DNA of 64,000 nt from Streptantibioticus silvisoli (lineage in GTDB: Bacteria; Actinomycetota; Actinomycetes; Streptomycetales; Streptomycetaceae), in contig NZ_JAAGKO020000024.1 of the NCBI RefSeq assembly GCF_027947535.2, positions 1 through 64,000 on the forward strand. The letters run 5' to 3'. A program made the translations under genes and the position numbers. Within the stretch, counting starts at the first letter, position 1. The number at the start of each line of letters is the position of its first letter. Under the pieces are notes generated by a model, which was not told where the DNA came from, made no database searches, and saw only the letters and a list, made by a program, of their open reading frames with translations. Shown in pieces: positions 1 to 7,704 of the stretch.

Positions 1-389
1 CGTGGCACCGACCCCGGCATTTCGAGGAGCTGGGCGATGAGGTGGTTGACCTGGTCGGCGATGGGTGCCGGGGCCTGGGGTCGGGGTGCGCCGTCCTCCG
101 CTTCGCCGGCGTCGGCGGTGGGCGCCGTGGGCGCCGCAGGAGCCGGGAGCGTGCGTTCCTGCTCGATCCAGCGGGTGATCGCCTCAATGGTGACGATTTC
201 TTCGAAGAGCTGGACGACGGTGATGTCGACGCCGAAGGTGTGCTGGATTTTGTCGGCGAGTTCGATGAGGACGAGGGAATCCGCGCCCAGATCGAGCAGC
301 GGAACATCCCGTGGCACCGACCCCGGCATCTCAAGGAGCTTGCCGACCACCTCGTCAACCTGTTCCACAACCTGTTCCACGACGGTCAT
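1..389 (-). CDS. tandem acyl carrier protein, C-terminus off the window
   Basis: Carries acyl or polyketide intermediates as phosphopantetheine thioesters, presumably for the ketosynthase encoded 15 bp upstream at 405-1631. Read from ATG at 389, residues ~1-80 form an ACP with DLGADSLVLIEL; Ser38 is the attachment site. An Ala/Pro linker (~81-108) follows, then a second ACP begins at ~110 and repeats the peptide LLEMPGSVP at the same place in the domain. The start has a good ribosome binding site (AAAGGGGG on the minus strand). The stop lies beyond base 1, so the number of ACP repeats is unknown. Tandem ACPs are typical of iterative or polyunsaturated-type synthases. Confidence 0.85.
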   Translation of the reverse strand, partial: MTVVEQVVEQVDEVVGKLLEMPGSVPRDVPLLDLGADSLVLIELADKIQHTFGVDITVVQLFEEIVTIEAITRWIEQERTLPAPAAPTAPTADAGEAEDGAPRPQAPAPIADQVNHLIAQLLEMPGSVP

Positions 390-404
390 TGCAACAGTCC
401 CCCT

Positions 405-1631
405 TTACTTGCGCGGTGCCCGGGCAGGGGCAACGATCGCGTGAACATTGGTGCCACTCATGCCGAACGCGCTGACGCCCAGAACCGGTTCGACGTCATC
501 CGGCAGCGCGGTGTTCTCCTGTACCAGCGCGATGTTCAGTCCCGCCCAGTCCACCAGCGGGCTGGGAACTCCCTGCGACCGTGTGCCGGGAATCCTCGCG
601 GTGCGCAGCACGCAGACGCCCACCAGGAGGGACAGCAGACCTGAGGCGGCCTCAAGATGGCCGAACCGCGGTTTGTTGGAGCCGATCAGCAGCGGCGCCG
701 GGGAATTGCGGGTGGCCGTTTCGTACGCGGTGGCGAGTGCCTGTACCTCGATGGGGTCGCCGAGTTTCGTCCCCGTGCCGTGCGCCTCGACGTAGACGAC
801 CTCGTCGCTGCCGACGCCCGCCCGCTGCCGGGCCCGGGTCACCACGTCCTCCTGCGCGACCTTGTTCGGTACGGCCAGGCCGGCGGTGCGCCCGTCGTGG
901 TTCGCCGCCGACGCGACGCGCGCGTAGCCTCCGCCGGCGGGGGCGGCACCGGTGGCCTCCGGTTCGAGTACGAACGCGATGACGCCCTCGCCCACCACGA
1001 ACCCGGCGGCGTGGTCGGTGAACGCGTTGCAGCGTGACGCGGGGTCCATCGCACCGGTGGCCCGGCGCAGGGTGCGTCCCTTGTCGCTCCGCACCAGGTG
1101 CGACGCCACGACCAGGGCGCGGTCCACCTCGCCGTCCCGCAGCGCGGCGGCGGCGAGGTGCAGCGCCAGGAGCCCGGAGGAGCAGGTCGAGTCGAGCTGC
1201 ATGCTGGGACCGTGCAGGTCGAACGCGTACGAGATGCGGCCGGCCGCCACCCCGCGGTTGTTCCCGACGCCGACCGAACTCAGGTTGGACTCCGGGACGT
1301 CCGCCAGATCGATCCCGGTGAGATGGTCCGACTCCGTCATGCCGACGTAGACACCGGTACGCGATCCCCGCAGGGACTCGGCGGGCAGCCCGGCGTCCTC
1401 GAACGCCCGGCGGGCCACGTCCAGCAGCAGCAGATGCTGCGGATCGGCGAATCGGGCCTGGCGCGGCGATATGGCGAACTGCACCGGGTCTATCAGAAGT
1501 TCGTGGTCGGCGAACGCCAGAGTGCTCTCCGGCGAGTCCGCCGGAGCGTAGAGAAGGTGCTCGAATTCCGCGAGGGAGCGCACATCGCCTGGAAGTGCGA
1601 CACCCACGCCCGTAAGGTGCGCATAGGGCAT
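405..1631 (-). CDS. stand-alone beta-ketoacyl synthase (PKS type)
   Basis: Decarboxylative Claisen condensing enzyme, 408 residues, one KS domain and nothing else. The catalytic triad is visible: Cys150 in DSTCSSGLLALH, His284 in VEAHGTGTKLGDPIE and His325 in NKPRFGHLEAASG, with the C-terminal GTNVHAIV signature. The last histidine motif reads FGHLEAASG where IGHxEAAAG is usual. No acyltransferase or reductive domain is attached, so malonyl loading must be in trans or on genes outside the window. It is cotranscribed with the tandem ACP (15-bp gap). Sequence style is type I PKS rather than FabF. The start has only a weak ribosome binding site. Confidence 0.9.
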   Translation of the reverse strand: MPYAHLTGVGVALPGDVRSLAEFEHLLYAPADSPESTLAFADHELLIDPVQFAISPRQARFADPQHLLLLDVARRAFEDAGLPAESLRGSRTGVYVGMTESDHLTGIDLADVPESNLSSVGVGNNRGVAAGRISYAFDLHGPSMQLDSTCSSGLLALHLAAAALRDGEVDRALVVASHLVRSDKGRTLRRATGAMDPASRCNAFTDHAAGFVVGEGVIAFVLEPEATGAAPAGGGYARVASAANHDGRTAGLAVPNKVAQEDVVTRARQRAGVGSDEVVYVEAHGTGTKLGDPIEVQALATAYETATRNSPAPLLIGSNKPRFGHLEAASGLLSLLVGVCVLRTARIPGTRSQGVPSPLVDWAGLNIALVQENTALPDDVEPVLGVSAFGMSGTNVHAIVAPARAPRK

Positions 1632-2421
1632 GATCAGTCTTGGATCTTCCGACTCAAATATTCTGAAGCCGGCCGTTCATCCGCGTATCACCGCGCGGCT
1701 GACATAACGGGGCCGACTCTCGCCTGGTGCTTGACTGCCTTGCCCGTCACGCGTCTCGCGTCGGGCAATGAAGGGCGAAAGAATACCGTAACGTCGTGGC
1801 CAAGATCGCCGCCCCCGAATGAAACATCTGTAAAGAGATTTCCATCATCCAGCATGAGTGTTGCGGCGCCTCTCTGAGCATGTCAAGTCTCGCATGTCTC
1901 AACTCTCTGTGGTAAGAAGCGGTTCCGCTTGAGGGGGCGGTGGGTGGGCAGCGGGGTTGGCGGTCTCGCGGGACGCGCGCTCCGGGGATGGCAGGTCGCG
2001 GGCGCAACGAACGGCGGCGGCCGCCGAGTTCGCCGGCAGGCGTGCGGCCCGGCCGGCCGCCGTTCCGGTCGCTCTCGTCTGCGGCCGTGCTGCGAGGCGT
2101 CGTTGGGCCGTCGCACGCGTTGACGCCGGGGCTGGGGCGAGCCGGGTCGGCCCCGCGTCCTCCGCCGGCGGCGCGATGTGCCCTGCGGCCGCGGGACGTG
2201 GTGAGTTTCTTTTGGGTCCGCGCCCGGAGTTCGTCGCCAGGTCGGGCCGGCTTTGCGGCGGACGGCGGCCTGGACGGGCTCAGTTTCGAACCGTGGAGGG
2301 TGCATTGACCTGCGGTGACTTCATGCGGCCAATGGCAACTTTCCTGATTTGAGTTGAGCTTTCCGGGTGTTTAGGTTTGCTGTCATCACATGGCCCGCAC
2401 GGTGGGCAGGGGGCGGCAGAG
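1632..2421. other. intergenic region between ketosynthase and EACC1 gene
   Basis: No reading frame here has convincing coding character or a recognisable product. The part near 1640-1900 is relatively AT-rich and should hold the minus-strand ketosynthase promoter; 2300-2400 is also AT-richer and holds the candidate EACC1 promoter. 1900-2280 is extremely GC-rich with no clear structure. Confidence 0.5.
2349..2377 (+). promoter_or_regulatory. candidate promoter of the EACC1-caspase pair
   Basis: TTGAGT at 2349-2354, a 17-bp spacer, then TAGGTT at 2372-2377, about 45 bp before the EACC1 start. This is a reasonable vegetative-type -35/-10 pair sitting in the least GC-rich part of the gap. Confidence 0.4.
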
Positions 2422-2781
2422 ATGCGTGTGGCACTGTCGGTGGAATCAGGTGCTGCGGACGGCGAGATGCGTTCGCTGTTCGACTGGCTGTGCGAGGACT
2501 CGGCGGCGCGGCGGCACGGACGGCCGCAGTGGGAGGCGAGCACTCCGCACCGTCCCGACCTCATGGGCGGGGTTTTCGACGTCATCACCCTGGCACTCAA
2601 CTCCGCCTTCAGCGCCGGGCAGTTGCTGTTGGCGATCGCCCAATGGCGGGCCGGTCGCCGGGGCGATGGACCGGCCGTGACGGTGACGTATCCGGACGGG
2701 GTCACCATCACCCTGAGCGGCCCGGCGCCGCAGAACGTCGAGGAACTGGTGTGCCGGCTGACCACCATGTCGCGGGGATGA
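2422..2781 (+). CDS. effector-associated constant component EACC1-like protein
   Basis: A 119-residue cytosolic protein of the EACC1 type: MRVALSVESG, then a short helix with RSLFDWLCED, a hydrophobic middle (GVFDVITLALNSAFSAGQLL), and a C-terminal strand pair TVTYPDGVTITLSG. In known actinobacterial conflict systems EACC1 genes stand directly before variable effectors such as caspases or trypsins and are thought to link them to a common signal. Here the next gene, 7 bp downstream, is a caspase, exactly that arrangement. I chose ATG 2422 because family members start with a strand like MRVxLxV and a GGGGGCGG stretch lies just upstream. The molecular function of EACC1 itself is not established. 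Confidence 0.75.
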   Translation: MRVALSVESGAADGEMRSLFDWLCEDSAARRHGRPQWEASTPHRPDLMGGVFDVITLALNSAFSAGQLLLAIAQWRAGRRGDGPAVTVTYPDGVTITLSGPAPQNVEELVCRLTTMSRG

Positions 2782-2788
2782 GACGGGC

Positions 2789-4582
2789 ATGACCGGTGCG
2801 CCTGATGCCGGGCCTTCCCGCGCGCTGCTCATCGGGGCGGGCGGTTACGCCGCGCTGCCCGCCCTGCCGGCGGCGGTGAACAACGCGCTCGCGTTGCGTG
2901 ACGTGCTGATGTCGGACGCCGTGCTGGGGGTGCCTCCGGAGAACTGCCGGGTGGTGCTCGATCCCCGGGCGCGGCTCGTCCTTTCCGAGGCCGTGCGAGA
3001 GGCCGCGGCCGCGGCGCAGGACACGCTGCTCATCTACTATTCCGGCCATGGGATCGTCGATCCCGAGGTCGACGGGCTGCATCTGGCGGCGCACGACAGC
3101 GATACCGGGGAAATCGACCTCACGGCCTTGCCGTACGAGTGGATCAACCGGGTGCTGAAGGCCTCACCGGCCACGCGGCGCGTCATCATTCTGGACTGCT
3201 GCTTCAGCGGATTGGTGTTGCGGAATTACGGTGCTCTCGGTACCGATGGGACCTACATCCTCACGGCCACCTCGGCCAGCCTGCCCGCCCATTCCCCGGT
3301 TGGCGAGACACATTCGGCTTTCAGCGGTGCGCTGCTCCAGGTCCTGCGCGAGGGAATTCCCGGGGCCGGCCCCTGCCTGACGCTCGGCCGGATCTACCAG
3401 GCGATGTGCGAGATCCTGCGCGAGGCGGGCCGACCGCAACCGCGGTGCCTGGACGGGAACGGCGCGGGTTCGCTGCCCTTCGTCGGCAACCCGGCGCACG
3501 GAGCGGTCCGTTCGCCGCCGCTTCCTCCTGCGCCGCTTCCTCCTGCGCCGCCTCCGCCGCAGCCGTGGTGGCGGAAGGTGCTCCCGGTCGTCGCCGGGGC
3601 CGGTGAAGCCGCTGCGGGGGCGATGCGTCATCCCTTCGGGTCGGCCCGGCGTGCTGTCACGGTGGCCCTGTGCCTGGCGGCCGTGGTCGCTCTCGGCAGC
3701 CGGCTGTGGTGGCCGCACCACGTGGAGCGGGAGGTGCCGCCGAAGACTCCCGTGCGGGCGGCCGTGATGGAAGGCGACCCCCGAACGGCCGACCCGTGCG
3801 CGTTGCTCAGCCCCACGTCGTTGAGCCGCTTCGGCGACGCCTCGATCGACCCCGCCTACGGGGCGCCGGAGAGGTGCGACGTACTGGTGAAGGCGTCCGA
3901 CGGTGAAGTGACCGACGTCAACGCGGAGTTCGCGCTGACCGACACGGCGCGGGCGCCGACCGGGGTGACGCGTTTCCAGCACGTCAGGGTCACCATGGAG
4001 ACGGCTGACGGGAGCGAGTGCGACCGGGACATCGGGTTGCCCGGCGGCTTCCACATCGCGATCACCGCCAAGCAGGGCAAGGCCGCCGACCGGTGCGCAC
4101 TCGCCGACGCCGTGACCGACCATGCGGTCGACCTGCTCAACGCGGGCCCGGTACCCCGGCGTTCGGCACCGTCGGCCGCCTCCCTCATGGCGAAGCCGGC
4201 CTGCTCCCTGCTGGACCGCACCGCGTTGGGCAAGGTCGCCTGGCTCGGCACGCCGCAGCCGGAGCCCGGTTTCGCGGGGTGGAGTTGTGCGTGGGACAGC
4301 GACACCGCCGGCGCCGGTGTCCAACTGCGCTTCGATCTGGGGCAGTTGGACGACCTGGGGCAGCCGACCGTGCTGGGCGGCCGCCGCGCCTACGTCCTGC
4401 CGGCGAACAACGGCCCCGACGACTGCGGCGTCGTGGTGGTCCACCGCGTCACGGACGCCGACGGCGGCGACAACGCGGAGACCGTGCGGCTTGATGTGTC
4501 GGCAGGGCGTTCGACGACCCAACTCTGCGACGCCGCCAAGGTGTTCGGGACCGCGGTGGCCGGGAAACTGGCGGACACCTGA
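2789..4582 (+). CDS. membrane-anchored caspase-like protease (C14) with two DUF3558-like outer domains
   Basis: 597 residues. The caspase fold spans ~10-235: ALLIGAGGY first strand, His87 in LIYYSGHGI, and Cys138 in ILDCCFSG, both catalytic residues present. A proline-rich hinge (~240-262) and a single membrane segment (~288-308) follow. Two copies of a domain resembling DUF3558 lie outside: one from ~335 (ADPCALLSPTSLSRFG) and one from ~475 (KPACSLLDRTALGKVAW), each with paired cysteines. The protease would be cytosolic and the repeats outside. Coupled to the EACC1 gene (7-bp gap). Probable role: a regulated suicide or defence protease that may sense an envelope signal; that role is inferred from the family, not shown. 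Confidence 0.85.
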   Translation: MTGAPDAGPSRALLIGAGGYAALPALPAAVNNALALRDVLMSDAVLGVPPENCRVVLDPRARLVLSEAVREAAAAAQDTLLIYYSGHGIVDPEVDGLHLAAHDSDTGEIDLTALPYEWINRVLKASPATRRVIILDCCFSGLVLRNYGALGTDGTYILTATSASLPAHSPVGETHSAFSGALLQVLREGIPGAGPCLTLGRIYQAMCEILREAGRPQPRCLDGNGAGSLPFVGNPAHGAVRSPPLPPAPLPPAPPPPQPWWRKVLPVVAGAGEAAAGAMRHPFGSARRAVTVALCLAAVVALGSRLWWPHHVEREVPPKTPVRAAVMEGDPRTADPCALLSPTSLSRFGDASIDPAYGAPERCDVLVKASDGEVTDVNAEFALTDTARAPTGVTRFQHVRVTMETADGSECDRDIGLPGGFHIAITAKQGKAADRCALADAVTDHAVDLLNAGPVPRRSAPSAASLMAKPACSLLDRTALGKVAWLGTPQPEPGFAGWSCAWDSDTAGAGVQLRFDLGQLDDLGQPTVLGGRRAYVLPANNGPDDCGVVVVHRVTDADGGDNAETVRLDVSAGRSTTQLCDAAKVFGTAVAGKLADT

Positions 4583-4620
4583 CGTCGGGCCCACTCCATG
4601 CCGGACATCCGCTCACGGGC

Positions 4621-4664
4621 CGGCCCCGGATGCACCGGGAACCGGCCCCGGATGTACCGGGAAC
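4621..4664. repeat. 22-bp tandem repeat, two units
   Basis: Positions 4621-4642 and 4643-4664 are identical except for one C/T difference. They lie 38 bp after the caspase stop and just before the transposase remnant. Confidence 0.9.
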
Positions 4665-4678
4665 CGGACGCCGTGAAG

Positions 4679-5038
4679 TCAGGGCGTGCGCCGGGACGTC
4701 CGGACTCCGACGGCGTCGATGGCCTGGCGGGACCACTCCCACTGGTCGCCGGGCGTGCGTTCGGCGAGGATGACGTGGTGCAGCCGGGCCCAGACCCGGC
4801 CCCGGCGCCACTCGGCGAAACGCCGGTAGACCGTCGGCCACGCCGGGCCGAAGACCGTCGGCAACTCCCGCCAGGTGCAGCCGGTGACGGACACGTACAC
4901 GATCGCCGCGAGCACCTCGCGGTCACCGGTACGCCGTCGGCCACCGCCCTGCGGCCGCGTCACGACCGTCTGCGGCACCACCCGCCGGAACAGCTCCCAC
5001 AACTCGTCCGGTACCAACCGCTCGGTAAGACCACTCAT
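4679..5038 (-). pseudogene. IS5-family transposase N-terminal remnant
   Basis: 119 residues starting MSGLTERLVPDELWELF. It contains only the N-terminal DUF4096-type domain of Streptomyces IS5-family transposases (TWRELPTVFGPAWPTVYRRFAEW). The frame ends at the point where WSRQAIDAVGVR should lead into the DDE domain, and no catalytic core follows downstream, so the element is truncated. No matching terminal inverted repeats were found around it. Confidence 0.8.
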
Positions 5039-5100
5039 ACGCGGTAGAACGACCGGGCGGACCAAAGGAAACGCCGGCGCGCCCGCCGTGTCGGCTCCCG

Positions 5101-5142
5101 TGCCAGAGGGGGTCTGCCCACCCGGGCAGACCCCCTCTGGCA
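5101..5142 (-). terminator. strong hairpin, probable terminator of the cold shock gene
   Basis: A perfect 19-bp inverted repeat (5101-5119 with 5124-5142) around a 4-base loop ACCC, about 50 bp past the cold-shock stop codon. It also separates that gene from the transposase remnant. Confidence 0.85.
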
Positions 5143-5190
5143 TGAAGCACCGTTCCTGTGACCGTTTCCGGTCAGGTCGTGCCGGTACCG

Positions 5191-5532
<342 letters not shown>

Positions 5533-5676
5533 TTACCCGAACACGCCACAGGACAGGGGATCTTCACGGTGGAAACCGGTGGATACCGGCCAGGTGACCG
5601 CTTCGGGTCGAACGGGACTCGTCCACGTGACGTGCCTTCCCCGAGGCGGGACACCCCGCCGGCGCGGTGAACGGCG

Positions 5677-7083
5677 TCAGCCGCGGGTTCCGTCCGCGCT
5701 GACGGTGACCGTGCCGGACCCGCCCCCGCCCGACCGCCACTTCGCCAGGGCCGCGCGGGCCGACGGTGCGTACAGCGGGCTGAAGTGCGGGTTGATGGCC
5801 AGGGCCGCGGTGAGGTCGGACCGTGCCGCGGCGGCGTCGCCCAGGGCGTGTTCGATCATGCCGCGGTGGTAGTGGAACAGGGCGTTGCGGGTGCCCTGGG
5901 CGAGGGCCCGGTCGTCGGCCGTGAGCGCTTCGCCGTCGCGGCCGTTGGCGTGCAGGGCCCAGGCCAGGGCGTCGTAGGTCTCCAGGAAGGGGCGGCTCCT
6001 CAGACCCTGCCGGGCGATGCCGAGGGCCCGCCGGGCGTCGCCGTGGTCCGCCTCGAAGAGCGCAGCGTCGGAGTCGAGCGCCACGCCGTTGTCGGTGAAG
6101 AGCTTCTGCTCGGCCCGGAAGACCCGGTACTCCCGGCCGGCGTCACGGGTGCGGCCCAGTGACTGGTACAGCTCGCCGAGCTGGAGTACGTACTCGGGCT
6201 GCGGGACCCGTTCCACGGCGCGGGTCAGGTCGGTGATCGCCGCGCCCGTCCTGCCGAGGGCCGCCTCGGCCCTGGCCCGCGCCTGCCACAGGGCCGTGTA
6301 GCCGGGGGCGACGCGCAACCCGGCCTGCGCCTCGGCGAGTTCGGTCGCGGGATCGCCGTTGTTGAACGCCAGCTCCCCCAGGTAGTAGTGGGCGAACGCC
6401 TCGTCCGCGGGACCGGTGGAGTCCTGGAGCGCCCGCCGCATGTCGGTGCGGGCGGTGCCGGTGTCGCCGCGCAGTTCCGCGACGTAGGAGGCGCGCGACA
6501 GCGACGGCGATCCGGGCCTGAGGTCGACCATCGTCTGGACGGCGTCGGCGGCGTCGGAGTAACGGCCGAGCTGGGTGTAGGCGTCGGCGAGCGTGCCGTA
6601 CAGCGAGGAGCTGTAGGGATCGACGGCGACGGCCCGCCGCGCCCAGCGCAGTGCCTGCCCGAAGTGGTGCCGGGCCGCCTCCAGCGCCGCCATCCCGCCC
6701 ATGGCGGTGAAGTTGTCCGCCGGGTCCAGCTCCAGGGAACGCCGCAGCACCGCCTCGGCCGTGGGGTAGTAGGTCGGGTCGACGGTGTTCTTCGCCTGCT
6801 GGACGTAGTCCAGCCCGAGGGTGCCCAGGGCGACGGCGTCCCGCGGGTCCTGGCGCAGGTGCGTCTGGATGCCGCTGATGTCCTGGCCCAGCGGGTCCGC
6901 GGCGGTGATCGCGGCGCCGGTGTCGCGGGATGTGTCCGCGGTGCGGCCGGTGTGCGGTGCCGGCCGGGGCGCCAGGCCCGGAGCGCCGGCGAGGAACAGC
7001 CCCACGCCCAGCACGGCGCTGACGGCGGCGCAGAACAGCATGCGGCGCCGGCGCTGCGAGCGCCGGCGGGAAAACGTGGTCAA
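5677..7083 (-). CDS. membrane-anchored tetratricopeptide repeat protein
   Basis: About 468 residues. A basic N-terminus (SRRRSQRRRR) is followed by one hydrophobic segment (MLFCAAVSAVLGVGLFLAGA, ~15-34), then an extracytoplasmic array of TPR units from ~70 to ~455 (for example AVLRRSLELDPADNFTAMGG, ALRWARRAVAVDPYSSSLYG). Likely a protein-interaction scaffold at the cell surface. I favour the TTG at 7083 because it overlaps the sortase stop as TTGA, implying translational coupling, and keeps the basic anchor; ATG 7041 is the alternative. Cotranscribed with the sortase-like gene. Confidence 0.85.
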   Translation of the reverse strand: MTTFSRRRSQRRRRMLFCAAVSAVLGVGLFLAGAPGLAPRPAPHTGRTADTSRDTGAAITAADPLGQDISGIQTHLRQDPRDAVALGTLGLDYVQQAKNTVDPTYYPTAEAVLRRSLELDPADNFTAMGGMAALEAARHHFGQALRWARRAVAVDPYSSSLYGTLADAYTQLGRYSDAADAVQTMVDLRPGSPSLSRASYVAELRGDTGTARTDMRRALQDSTGPADEAFAHYYLGELAFNNGDPATELAEAQAGLRVAPGYTALWQARARAEAALGRTGAAITDLTRAVERVPQPEYVLQLGELYQSLGRTRDAGREYRVFRAEQKLFTDNGVALDSDAALFEADHGDARRALGIARQGLRSRPFLETYDALAWALHANGRDGEALTADDRALAQGTRNALFHYHRGMIEHALGDAAAARSDLTAALAINPHFSPLYAPSARAALAKWRSGGGGSGTVTVSADGTRG

Positions 7084-7430
7084 TTCCCGCTCCGGTGGGG
7101 GAGTGCTGAGGGTGGTCCTGTCCCGTCGGTACGCCCGGTCGTGCCGGTGGCGTGGACGACGAGGTCGGCGCGGTATTCGGCTTGCCGCCGGTCGTAGGTC
7201 CCGCCGCAGGTGATGAGCCGCAACGACGGGGTGCCGGTGGCGGCGTACACCTCGTCGTCGGGGAAGGTGTCCTTGTCGTACTGCCGCAGGGCCCGCACGG
7301 TGAAGGTGGCACGGGTGCCGTCGGCGCGGTCGATGGATATCTCGTCGCCGGGGCGCAGGGTGGACAGGCCGTAGAAGGCGGCCGGGCCGGTGAGCGAGTC
7401 GACGTGGCCGACGATGATCGCGGCGCCCGG
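7080..7430 (-). pseudogene. class F sortase, N-terminal part missing (probable pseudogene)
   Basis: The C-terminal two thirds of a class F sortase is intact: IIVGHVDSLTGPAAFYGLSTLRPGDE with the catalytic His, LITCGGTYDRR with the catalytic Cys and following Arg. The first ~90 codons of the open frame (up to 7706) do not contain the membrane anchor or the IPAIGV strand and GPTPGE segment that normally precede GHVD, and neither other minus-strand frame supplies them. The frame also runs into the start of the divergent transporter, leaving no promoter. Either a deletion or sequence error removed the N-terminus, or this is a non-functional relic. In related genomes TPR, class F sortase and NicO transporter genes sit together. 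Confidence 0.6.
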
Positions 7431-7704
7431 GCGCCGTGCGGGCGGTGAGCGGTGATCCCGTGAGCGGTGGTCCCGATGGCCGTGAGCGCTGAGCCGACCG
7501 CCGACCGGTGCGGTCCGGGCCCGGGGCCGGGCGTTCCGTGGGCCGCTTCGGTGGCCGTGTTGGGCTGCGGGGGTGACGGGAGCGGCCGGCCGGCGAACGG
7601 GGGCGGGGTACCGGGGTACCACTGCGTTCACCGGGGCGGGCGGTGCCGTCGATGCCGTACGGCGTCCTCCGCCGTCCCCCACCGCACCGACGCGGAGGCG
7701 TTCC

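Noticed and set aside
5101-5142. The 19-bp hairpin considered as a terminal inverted repeat of the IS remnant
   Set aside because: Both arms are adjacent rather than at opposite ends of an element, and the position fits a cold-shock terminator.
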